Positions 25,774 to 33,136 of a stretch of DNA of 64,000 bases are shown here, one piece after another. Position 1 is the stretch's first letter; every line of letters begins with the position of its first letter. Below the pieces are notes generated by a model, which saw only the letters and a program-made list of their open reading frames with translations, was not told the DNA's origin and did not search any database. The stretch comes from Acidocella sp. (lineage in GTDB: Bacteria; Pseudomonadota; Alphaproteobacteria; Acetobacterales; Acetobacteraceae), in NCBI GenBank assembly GCA_027308685.1, contig DAIDEE010000042.1:62001-126000 (forward strand), written 5' to 3'. The position numbers were made by a program, and so were the translations under genes.

Positions 25774-26409
25774 GTGACCGGCCTTTACGACAGGAATACG
25801 GCAAATAACTCTCCTGAAACCGCCGCTCACGATCACGCGCACGACCACGATCATCCGCACGCCCACGAAGGCCATAACCTACCCCCAGGCGATGGTGCCA
25901 AATGGGACCGTTGGGCCAAAGAACGCGTGTTCGTTCGTGCCCTTAAGGGTACCTACAGCAATTTATATGAGCAACTTGTTGACCAGCCACGCGTCTATAA
26001 GTCACGCGATGAAGCCTGGAAGGGCGGCCCTGGTTTGTATGGCAAGCACATCATAAGCCCACAACATGCCAGCGTCACGCAATCCATCGAAACTCACATC
26101 GAAGCATACGCGCCAGGCGCTTACGGCCAAAAGCATGGACATCTGAACAGCGCTGTATTCTATGTTCTCGAAGGCCGTGGTCATGACGTGCATGACGGCC
26201 GCCGCATTGACTGGCAGGCCGGCGATGTCATGATCGTGGAAAATGGCTGCGTACATCAACATTTTAACGATGACCCAGACAACCGCGCCGTGCTGTTGGT
26301 ATTCAAGGCCAAGCCGCTGTTCCACTTTATGCATCTTATTTTTCAAAAAATCGTTTCCTTCCCACCGAGTACCGGAAATGAGGACTTCCGTCCGCCGTCA
26401 GACCTTTAA
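25774..26409 (+). CDS. single-domain cupin with His-rich N-terminus
   Basis: 211 residues starting at GTG 25774 (GGGAG 9 bp upstream). The N-terminal tail is an Asp/His repeat (AHDHAHDHDHPHAHEGH, about 18-34), similar in kind to the tails of the first EutA-like protein. The cupin core lies near 110-175: KHGHLNSAVFYVLEGRG, a WQAGDVMIVE turn and CVHQHFN. The HxH...E/H set suggests a bound metal. No signal peptide. It is in the operon between the porin and a second cupin. Function unknown; a small dioxygenase, isomerase or metal-delivery partner is possible. Confidence 0.7.
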   Translation: MTGLYDRNTANNSPETAAHDHAHDHDHPHAHEGHNLPPGDGAKWDRWAKERVFVRALKGTYSNLYEQLVDQPRVYKSRDEAWKGGPGLYGKHIISPQHASVTQSIETHIEAYAPGAYGQKHGHLNSAVFYVLEGRGHDVHDGRRIDWQAGDVMIVENGCVHQHFNDDPDNRAVLLVFKAKPLFHFMHLIFQKIVSFPPSTGNEDFRPPSDL

Positions 26410-26442
26410 TTGCGGTCGGAAACATTGAAATTGGAGTCGAAT

Positions 26443-26988
26443 ATGTCGGTGTTAAACGAAAAAGACTTTGCCCATCTGCACGCTGCCGAAGTTGACTTCC
26501 GCGCCGTGGAAATTGCTGCTTCAAAAATGTTTCGTGCCGAATATGTCACCCGTCCGGATGTTGTGCATGCCGAGGATATGCCGATCGAACACTCAGCGGA
26601 TGGACTGATCAAGCATCTGGTGCATCGCAATCTCAATACCAAGGAATGTTGCGTGGAGGCTTACATGCAGTTCCTCAAATCAGGTGAGCGCTCTGGCAAA
26701 CATCGCCATATGTGGGAGGAAGTTGTATTCGTTGTCGAAGGCGCTGGCTATGATTTACATTGGGACCTGGATTTTGACTGCAAGGATCAGTTTGAATGGT
26801 CATGGAAAGCAGAGCCCAAAAAATTCACCTGGGAGCGCGGTGATTTCATCTATATCCCGCCGTTCACTGAGCACCAACATTTTAATGACGGCGAGAACGA
26901 GGCGCGCTTTATTGTCATGAGCAACCGGATTGTGAAGGACATGGGCTTTAACTGGTTCGACCAACTCGAAAACGCTCCGGGATACTAA
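26443..26988 (+). CDS. single-domain cupin
   Basis: 181 residues from ATG 26443 (TTGGAG upstream); the longer frame from 26410 is not supported. Cupin core: SGKHRHMWEEVVFVVEGAGYDLH near 84-107, with an HxH-x3-E pattern, then WERGDFIYIPPFTEHQHFN near 135-155. An acidic insert (DLDFDCKDQFEW) separates the two motifs. It has the complete metal-binding set of a mononuclear iron/manganese cupin. It forms a pair with the preceding His-tailed cupin. Its job in the pathway is not known. Confidence 0.72.
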   Translation: MSVLNEKDFAHLHAAEVDFRAVEIAASKMFRAEYVTRPDVVHAEDMPIEHSADGLIKHLVHRNLNTKECCVEAYMQFLKSGERSGKHRHMWEEVVFVVEGAGYDLHWDLDFDCKDQFEWSWKAEPKKFTWERGDFIYIPPFTEHQHFNDGENEARFIVMSNRIVKDMGFNWFDQLENAPGY

Positions 26989-27043
26989 AAAATACAACGT
27001 CTGGACTTAAAATTGGTTCAGTCAGTTGAAAGAGGAGGAAAGT

Positions 27044-27529
27044 ATGGACCTAAGGAGCAAGCTGCACTGGAACCCAAAGCGGCTGGTCCCGCCGATGGTT
27101 TTAGCAGTTTTAGCTATCGGCTATTTAACCCAAGCGAGCACTTTCGGTGACAATACCTCAGCCGAAGCCCCTGAACTATATGGCAGTGTTTTGCTGGGTC
27201 TTTCCTTCATTGTTTTTTTATTTGCACTTCTTCCCAGTGCCAAAGCCCGAGAGAATCACAGCCTCATTGTCCATGATGATTTTCCACTCGATTGGAAAAT
27301 CACCTCTAAAATTTTCGGTATGACCGGCGCATTTGTTGCCTTGGTATTCATCACCGGATTTTATTTTGCGATTCCGTTTTTTCTCGTTTTATTTTTGAAG
27401 TTCGTGTCGCGAATGTCGTTTATATCGTCAACATTACTCGCAGCTACGGCTCTCGGCCTTACCTGGTTTCTGTTCAGTTATGTTCTCAATTTGGAAGTGT
27501 TTACTGGCTATATCGCTGATTATTTTTAA
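27044..27529 (+). CDS. tctB: tripartite tricarboxylate transporter small subunit TctB
   Basis: 161 residues from ATG 27044, which has a strong AGGAGG; the TTG 18 bp upstream is less likely. Four predicted membrane segments (about 17-32, 48-65, 95-120, 130-160), with the typical long cytosolic stretch between helices 2 and 3. Small subunits of this transporter are poorly conserved, so the call rests on size, topology and context with tctC on both sides. It would pair with TctA encoded at 8722-10236. Confidence 0.75.
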   Translation: MDLRSKLHWNPKRLVPPMVLAVLAIGYLTQASTFGDNTSAEAPELYGSVLLGLSFIVFLFALLPSAKARENHSLIVHDDFPLDWKITSKIFGMTGAFVALVFITGFYFAIPFFLVLFLKFVSRMSFISSTLLAATALGLTWFLFSYVLNLEVFTGYIADYF

Positions 27530-27550
27530 TCTGTTGTCAAAGGACAAGTC

Positions 27551-28018
27551 ATGAGCAAGCATATAAACCTAAAAGTTGACGGCAAGCCGTTTGATCTCGA
27601 CTTGGCCGATCCAACAACACCATTGCTTTACTTGCTGCGTGATGAACTTGGGCTGAATAATCCGCATTTTGGTTGTGGCCTGTCGCAGTGCGGCGCCTGC
27701 ACGGTGTTAGTCAACGGCACACCTATGCGCTCGTGTGTATTGCCCGCAACGGCTGCGAACGATACCAAAATAACAACATTGGCTGGTCTCGGTTCGCCCG
27801 AACATCCGCACCCGGTGCAGCAAGCCCTTATCGATGAACAAGCTTTCTTCTGCGGCTACTGTATGAATGGCTGGGTAATGACGGCGGTGGCGCTGGTGCG
27901 CGACAAGCCGCGCGCTACCGATGCTGAAATTCGGCAAGCATTCTCCGGTCTGAAATGCCGGTGCGGTTCGCATATGTCTATTATTCGCGCAGTCAAGCGC
28001 TTGATGGAGGCAGCATAA
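27551..28018 (+). CDS. [2Fe-2S] subunit of a molybdenum hydroxylase (IorA/NicA-like)
   Basis: 155 residues. First cluster ligands C42, C47, C50 and C62 (GCGLSQCGAC), second cluster C101, C104, C136 and C138 (FFCGYCMNGW, KCRCG). It is the xanthine-oxidase-family iron-sulfur subunit. The stop overlaps the start of the large subunit (TAATG). Such pairs oxidise N-heterocycles (isoquinoline, nicotinate) or aldehydes. No FAD subunit gene is adjacent, which matches the IorAB type that uses another electron acceptor. Confidence 0.9.
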   Translation: MSKHINLKVDGKPFDLDLADPTTPLLYLLRDELGLNNPHFGCGLSQCGACTVLVNGTPMRSCVLPATAANDTKITTLAGLGSPEHPHPVQQALIDEQAFFCGYCMNGWVMTAVALVRDKPRATDAEIRQAFSGLKCRCGSHMSIIRAVKRLMEAA

Positions 28019-30300
28019 TGTTCGCGTTCAACCAACTCATGCTATCGCGCCGGCGGGCTTTGTGTGCGGGCGGTGCGCTATTTGTCTCGTTTGCTACCAC
28101 GTCATGTTCATCATCTGAAACCACAACGGCAATCAGTACAGGCAGTGCTACCAAGCCTGCCTTGACGCCGCCGGAACTTGACTCCTGGATCGCCGTGAAG
28201 CGCGATAATTCTGTGATCGGCTATTTCGGCAAGGTCGATGTCGGGCTCGGAATCCAGGTGGCGATCGCTCAGATTATTGCTGATGAACTAGACGTAGATT
28301 TCAATCAGGTCAGCGTGGTGATGGGTGATACTGCCTTGACTGTCAATCAGGGCGGCGCCAGCGGCAGCACTGGCCTCGAACGGGGCGGGGTCTCGGTTCG
28401 TAACGCGGCGGCGCAGGCGCGCGCCGAGTTGCTGGCCATGGCATCCGCGAAGCTCGGTGTCTCCGTTGAAAATCTTGCCGTCCAACATGGCATCGTTTCG
28501 GTGTCGGGCGACCCCGCCAAAGCAGTCTCCTACGGTGATTTAATCGGAGGACGATATTTCGACTATGAACTCACCTGGAATCACAAAATTGGAAATGAAC
28601 TTCTGGTTCAGGGTACCGCACCGCTAAAGAAGCACGCCGATTATCAGGTTGTTGGCAAATCCATTCCGCGGGCCGATATTGCTAATAAATTATTTGGCAA
28701 CGAGGTTTTTAATACCGATGTGCGCGTGCCCGGAATGCTGCATGGCCGCATGGTCCGTCCACCAGTTGCCGGTGCTACAGTCGTGAAGGTGCACCCTGAA
28801 TCGGTGCAGCACCTGCCCGATGTCCAGTTGGTTGTGCATAATAATTTAGTGGGTGTGGTAGCCCCAAAGGAATGGACAGCCGTCAAAGCGGCAAAACTAC
28901 TGAAGATCGACTGGTCCGCGCCGACCCCGGCGTTTCCGTCGCAGGCTGATATTTACAAAGCCATCCAAGCCGCCAAACCAGCCGGCAAGGGCGGTCCCAA
29001 GCCAACAGGCGATGTCAAAGCCACCATGGCAACCGCCGCCAATACCATTGAGGCAACCTATTTTTGGCCCTTCCAGTCGCATGCCAGCATGGGGCCAGCC
29101 TGTACGATCGTTGATGTGCAGGCCGATCACGCTACCATCTGGACCGGCGATCAGAAGCCGCATTACGTGCGCGATGGTGTGGCCAAGTTGCTTGGCATGC
29201 CTGCAGCGAAAGTTCATGCTATCTGGCTGCGCGGACCAGGCTCCTACGGCCGCAATGACGGCGGCGATTCCGCAATGGACGCGGCAGTGCTTTCCAAAGC
29301 TGTCGGTAAGCCCGTGCGCCTGCAGTACATGCGGGTTGACGCCACCGCCTGGGACCCCAAAGGTCCAGCCTCGGTGCACCAAGCCGCAGCGGGCATCGAT
29401 GCCAAAGGTAATGTGGTGGCCTATCACTATCGCAGTATCGGCTTCTCGCGTGAAAACATCGCCTCTCACCCGGACGACCCGGCGCAAAGCCTGGCCGGCC
29501 AGTTTATGGGTATGCCGGTCAGTTCCAAACAATTGTTCGACGTGCCCGGTGAAACCTATGATTTTGGAGTTCACCAACTCGATTGGGAGGTTGTTCCAAC
29601 CTTACTTGACCGGGCCTCCCCGTTGCGCACATCGCACCTGCGTGACCCTATAGGCCCGCAAATAAACTTCGCCAGCGAATGTTTCGTTGATGAAATGGCG
29701 CTCGCAACAAATACCGATCCCGTGGCCTTCCGGCTCAAATATCTCAATGACAAACGTGGAACAATGGTCATTGAAGCCGCCGCCAAAGCGGCAAACTGGC
29801 AGCCTCAGGTTGGGCATCCAGGCCAGCCGCAGGGCGCTTTGCTCAAGGGCCGTGGCATGGCATTCGCGCGCCGTAAGGAAACCCGGGTTGCGGTGATCGT
29901 GGATGTTGAAGTGGACCGCCACACTGGCCGGGTCTGGCCGCGGCATTGGTTTGTCGCCCATGATTGCGGGTTGATCGTTAACCCCGATACATTACGGCGC
30001 GTTATCGAAGGTAACATTGTGCATGCCACCAGCCGCGCTTTGTTTGAGGAAGTGGCCTTCAACCAGCACATGGTCACCAGTGTCGATTGGTTGAGCTATC
30101 CGATTCTCGATATCAAGGACGCACCGGAAAGCATCGATATAACGTTGATCAACCATAAGGATGAGTTGCCACTGGGTGCCGGCGAACCTTCATCGCGCCC
30201 GGTAGCCTCAGCCATCGCCAACGCGGTGTTCAACGCCACAGGTATCCGTTTCCGTCAGGCACCCCTTACCAAAGCCCGTGTCAAAGCCGCGTTTATTTAA
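28018..30300 (+). CDS. molybdopterin subunit of a molybdenum hydroxylase (IorB-like)
   Basis: 760 residues from ATG 28018. The N-terminus has SRRRALCAGGALFVSFATTSC, a twin-arginine signal with a possible lipobox, so the enzyme is probably exported folded and membrane-attached. The body has the IorB/aldehyde-oxidase layout: GKVDVGLGIQVAIAQIIADEL near 70-90, GASGSTGLERGG near 115, RGPGSYGRNDGGDSAMDAA near 400, LRDPIGPQINFASECFVDE near 540, and a final LGAGEPSSRPVASAIANAV with the molybdenum-site Glu. It hydroxylates a heteroaromatic ring or oxidises an aldehyde. No maturation gene (xdhC type) is nearby. Confidence 0.88.
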   Translation: MFAFNQLMLSRRRALCAGGALFVSFATTSCSSSETTTAISTGSATKPALTPPELDSWIAVKRDNSVIGYFGKVDVGLGIQVAIAQIIADELDVDFNQVSVVMGDTALTVNQGGASGSTGLERGGVSVRNAAAQARAELLAMASAKLGVSVENLAVQHGIVSVSGDPAKAVSYGDLIGGRYFDYELTWNHKIGNELLVQGTAPLKKHADYQVVGKSIPRADIANKLFGNEVFNTDVRVPGMLHGRMVRPPVAGATVVKVHPESVQHLPDVQLVVHNNLVGVVAPKEWTAVKAAKLLKIDWSAPTPAFPSQADIYKAIQAAKPAGKGGPKPTGDVKATMATAANTIEATYFWPFQSHASMGPACTIVDVQADHATIWTGDQKPHYVRDGVAKLLGMPAAKVHAIWLRGPGSYGRNDGGDSAMDAAVLSKAVGKPVRLQYMRVDATAWDPKGPASVHQAAAGIDAKGNVVAYHYRSIGFSRENIASHPDDPAQSLAGQFMGMPVSSKQLFDVPGETYDFGVHQLDWEVVPTLLDRASPLRTSHLRDPIGPQINFASECFVDEMALATNTDPVAFRLKYLNDKRGTMVIEAAAKAANWQPQVGHPGQPQGALLKGRGMAFARRKETRVAVIVDVEVDRHTGRVWPRHWFVAHDCGLIVNPDTLRRVIEGNIVHATSRALFEEVAFNQHMVTSVDWLSYPILDIKDAPESIDITLINHKDELPLGAGEPSSRPVASAIANAVFNATGIRFRQAPLTKARVKAAFI

Positions 30301-30329
30301 CGTAGTTTACAGAACAAAAGGTAATGTCC

Positions 30330-31316
30330 ATGTCAAAAACTTCGCAGATTTCGCGCCGCCATCTCTTGCAAGCTGGCTCCGCCATCGCTGCTGGCTCGTG
30401 CTTGCGGCCACATTTTGCCGCGGCGGATACCTTCCCAGACAAAACCATTAGCTTTGTAGTGCCTGATAGCGGTGGCGGCAGTTTCGATGCCTATATACGC
30501 AAATTCGCAGAATACATGCCGCAATATTTGCCGCATAAAGTGAATGTTGAACCGCTGCCAATTCCGGGTGCCGGTGGCCAGGCAGCCGCCTTTAAAATTC
30601 AGAATGCGCCGCCCGATGGATATTTTATCGGCATGTTGAACGTGCCGGGAATTCTCACGGCCAAGTTCGGTAAAAAGCCCCCCAAGACCAACCTCGATAG
30701 CTTGACCTGGGTGGCCAATCTCGGGCGCGAAGGCTATGGGCTGGCGGTTTCCAAGGACAGCCCGATCAAAAATATTGCCGACATGCAGAAAATTTCGGCA
30801 ACCCGGCCCATTAGTTTCTCATCAACGGGCGTTGGCTCCACTGATAATTTTGCCACGCGGATATTTTCGGCATCCCTGGGCATCAAATTCAGAATCGTCA
30901 CGGGCTATACCGGTTCGGCCCCCACCATGGTGGCGGTGGCGCGCGGCGATGTCGATGCTACCGTGCATTCCCTTCCTACCCTGCAATCAATGGCTAAAAC
31001 CGGCCTTATCCGTATAATTTTCTCGTTTCAACCCAATAGTGGTATCGCCGGGATCGATGACGCCATGTCCGTCGGGGCGCCAACCCTATCCGAGATTTAT
31101 CAGTGGCGCCCGGTTGTTGCCCCGCCCAACCTACCGCAGCCGATTTTGCAGGCCCTGTCGGACGCTCTGATCGGCACAGCTTCAGTGCCGGAGGTAAAAA
31201 ATTGGGCTAAGGCAGCCGGCACCAGCCTGTTCCCACTCGATTATCGTGGCGTCAAGACGATGATCGATCAGCAAAAAGCTATGATTGATCAGTGGAAATC
31301 AGTGCTTAAAGCCTGA
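30330..31316 (+). CDS. tctC: TctC-type solute receptor 2
   Basis: 328 residues from ATG 30330, which has AAAGG 8 bp upstream; the ATG at 30324 is also possible. Tat-like signal SRRHLLQAGSAIAAGS, with likely cleavage near the AAADT at 34-36. The mature protein closely parallels receptor 1: FVVPDSGGGSFDAYIRKF, PIPGAGGQAAAF, PDGYFIGMLNVPG, SFSSTGVGSTDNFATRIF and YQWRPVVAPPNLP. It is the last structural gene of the operon. Two receptors for one TctAB suggest two related substrates. Confidence 0.88.
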   Translation: MSKTSQISRRHLLQAGSAIAAGSCLRPHFAAADTFPDKTISFVVPDSGGGSFDAYIRKFAEYMPQYLPHKVNVEPLPIPGAGGQAAAFKIQNAPPDGYFIGMLNVPGILTAKFGKKPPKTNLDSLTWVANLGREGYGLAVSKDSPIKNIADMQKISATRPISFSSTGVGSTDNFATRIFSASLGIKFRIVTGYTGSAPTMVAVARGDVDATVHSLPTLQSMAKTGLIRIIFSFQPNSGIAGIDDAMSVGAPTLSEIYQWRPVVAPPNLPQPILQALSDALIGTASVPEVKNWAKAAGTSLFPLDYRGVKTMIDQQKAMIDQWKSVLKA

Positions 31317-31466
31317 TTCCGTTAAAATTTAACTGGTTACGGCTTTTGCTGCGGCGCATGGATTTAGGCGAAGTTATAAGTTTTCGCGTATTGGGTTAAT
31401 TTCCCTGTATGGCTATGATTGCGTGATAGGCGGGGAATAGGCAATGAAAGTTCCTCTCTCGGGTGC

Positions 31467-31481
31467 CCCTGATTGTCAGGG
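31467..31481. promoter_or_regulatory. palindrome upstream of the PcaR-like regulator
   Basis: CCCTGATTGTCAGGG, 6-bp perfect arms around TTG, 30 bp before the regulator start. It could be an autoregulatory site or a small RNA stem; no strong promoter hexamers were recognised around it. Confidence 0.35.
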
Positions 31482-31510
31482 ATATTGTGATAAAAGGTCT
31501 TTAAAGTCAT

Positions 31511-32338
31511 ATGGTGAGCCGTAAAATCGTTAAAATAGCATCGCCTGAACTCCAGGCCGCTGACGGGCCGTTGGACCCGGCGGCGGATAACAACTACATT
31601 GCAGCCCTGGCGCGTGGCTTGGCTGTAATGCGGGCCTTCGCCGGCCAGCGCAACCAACTCACCATGGCTGAAATTGCCAAGCTGGTCGGGCTGCCTCGGG
31701 CCACAGTGCGGCGTTGCCTGATAACCCTCACCGCGCTCGGCTATATCGATACCAATGGTAAATACTACCGCTTAACTCCCCAGGTACTTACGCTTTCACA
31801 ATCCTATTTCTCATCGAACCCGCTGCCGCGCGTCGCACAGCCCTTCATTGAGCAGGTGAGCGAGGCGGTCGGGGAGTCTTGTTCGGTCTCTGTCCTTACG
31901 GGCGATGAGGTCATCTATGTTGCCCGTTCCACCCGCAAGCGGGCGGCCTCGGTTCATCGAGATGTCGGCCAGAACTTGCCGGCTTATTGCACCTCCATGG
32001 GCCGGGTGTTGCTCGCGCATCTCGAACCGGACCAGCTCGACGCCTATTTCAATCGGGTCACCCTGAAAAAATTCACGCACGAGACGATCACAGACGAGGC
32101 ATCCCTGCGTGCCTTGCTTGACCAGGTTCGGCGCCGTGAATTTTGCCTGATCGATGGCGAACTGGAGCATAATCTGCGAGCCGTAGCGGTGCCGGTCCGG
32201 GACCAGTCCGGCCGCGTTATCGCAGCAGCCCATATCAGCTCCGAAGCTGATCGGACGCCAAAAGAGAAGATGCGCAATGATTTTCTGCCGGTTTTGCGCT
32301 CGGCGGTCTCCCAGATGCGCTCGATGCTGATCGGCTGA
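31511..32338 (+). CDS. IclR-family regulator 2, PcaR/PobR-type
   Basis: 275 residues. A short leader is followed by NNYIAALARGLAVMRAF near 27-43, the entry motif typical of PcaR/PcaU/PobR regulators. The helix-turn-helix is TMAEIAKLVGLPRATVRRCL near 51-70, and the effector domain (about 90-270) has LPAYCTSMGRVLLA and LRAVAVPVRDQSG. PcaR-type proteins respond to protocatechuate-pathway metabolites such as beta-ketoadipate or p-hydroxybenzoate. The four GTTCG-N5-CGAAC-like sites in the cluster resemble the PcaR box, making this gene the best candidate for their binder. It lies 194 bp after tctC 2. Confidence 0.85.
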   Translation: MVSRKIVKIASPELQAADGPLDPAADNNYIAALARGLAVMRAFAGQRNQLTMAEIAKLVGLPRATVRRCLITLTALGYIDTNGKYYRLTPQVLTLSQSYFSSNPLPRVAQPFIEQVSEAVGESCSVSVLTGDEVIYVARSTRKRAASVHRDVGQNLPAYCTSMGRVLLAHLEPDQLDAYFNRVTLKKFTHETITDEASLRALLDQVRRREFCLIDGELEHNLRAVAVPVRDQSGRVIAAAHISSEADRTPKEKMRNDFLPVLRSAVSQMRSMLIG

Positions 32339-32430
32339 AGGCCGATAAATCTTTCTTTGGGTTTGACGCTTATCAAGGTGGTATGGGCATAGCTCTGCCA
32401 TCATATATGCCTTGAACGAAGGAGGATGAC

Positions 32431-33129
32431 ATGATCGTCTCTGATCTGATGACTACAAAATGTATTTCGGTCCAGCCCGGTACAAGCCTTGCCGACGCTG
32501 CGCGCATCATGCTGGATCAGCATGTCAGTGGGTTACCGGTTGTTGACGGTACGGGTAAATTGGTTGGTGTGGTGACTGAGGGTGATTTGTTGCGCCGCAC
32601 CGAACTTGGAACCGCCGGTCACCAGGCGGGCTGGCTTAAGACCTTTTTTCTACCCGATAGTTTGGCCGCCGACTATGTGAAAACCCATGGCCGTCATGTC
32701 TCCGAGGTGATGACCCCAGACCCGATTTTCGTGACGCCGCAAACCAGCCTGACCGAAGCGGCAACCTTGATGGTCAACAAGCATATCAAACGGTTACCGG
32801 TGGTGGATGACCACGCATTGGTCGGCGTTATCAGCCGCACCGATCTGCTGCGCGTACTGGTTCGCAAGCTGATTGAAATCCAAGCCAACAAGCCGTCGGA
32901 TGTTGAAATAGCCGAGCATATCAAAGCCAGCCTTGAGCATGAGAACTGGACCCCAAAGGCTGGAATCCATATCGAGGTGAAAGACAGCATTGTTTATCTC
33001 AAGGGCATTATCATGAGCGATGCCGAGAAGCAGGCGGTGAACGTGATCGCCGAGAACGCGCCTGGGGTGAAGGACGTTGTGGATGAGCTGGTGTTCGTCG
33101 ACCCCGCCACCGGGATGGCGTTTCAGTAG
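32431..33129 (+). CDS. CBS-pair and BON domain protein
   Basis: 232 residues. Two CBS motifs: MTTKCISVQPGTSLADAARIML at about 7-28 through VGVVTEGDLLRR near 50, and MTPDPIFVTPQTSLTEAATLM near 95-115 through VGVISRTDLLRVL near 135. A BON domain covers about 155-225 (VEVKDSIVYLKGIIMSDAEKQAV). CBS pairs sense adenosine nucleotides; BON binds membrane or phospholipid surfaces. Ribosome-binding site GAAGGAGG. It is monocistronic and convergent with recQ. Likely a general stress or energy-sensing protein unrelated to the catabolic cluster. Confidence 0.9.
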   Translation: MIVSDLMTTKCISVQPGTSLADAARIMLDQHVSGLPVVDGTGKLVGVVTEGDLLRRTELGTAGHQAGWLKTFFLPDSLAADYVKTHGRHVSEVMTPDPIFVTPQTSLTEAATLMVNKHIKRLPVVDDHALVGVISRTDLLRVLVRKLIEIQANKPSDVEIAEHIKASLEHENWTPKAGIHIEVKDSIVYLKGIIMSDAEKQAVNVIAENAPGVKDVVDELVFVDPATGMAFQ

Positions 33130-33136
33130 GCTGGTG

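Noticed and set aside
28897-29577. 226-residue minus-strand open frame inside the molybdenum hydroxylase gene
   Set aside because: Antisense to a conserved gene whose frame is continuous; its composition (Gly/His/Arg/Val) is that of a mirror frame.
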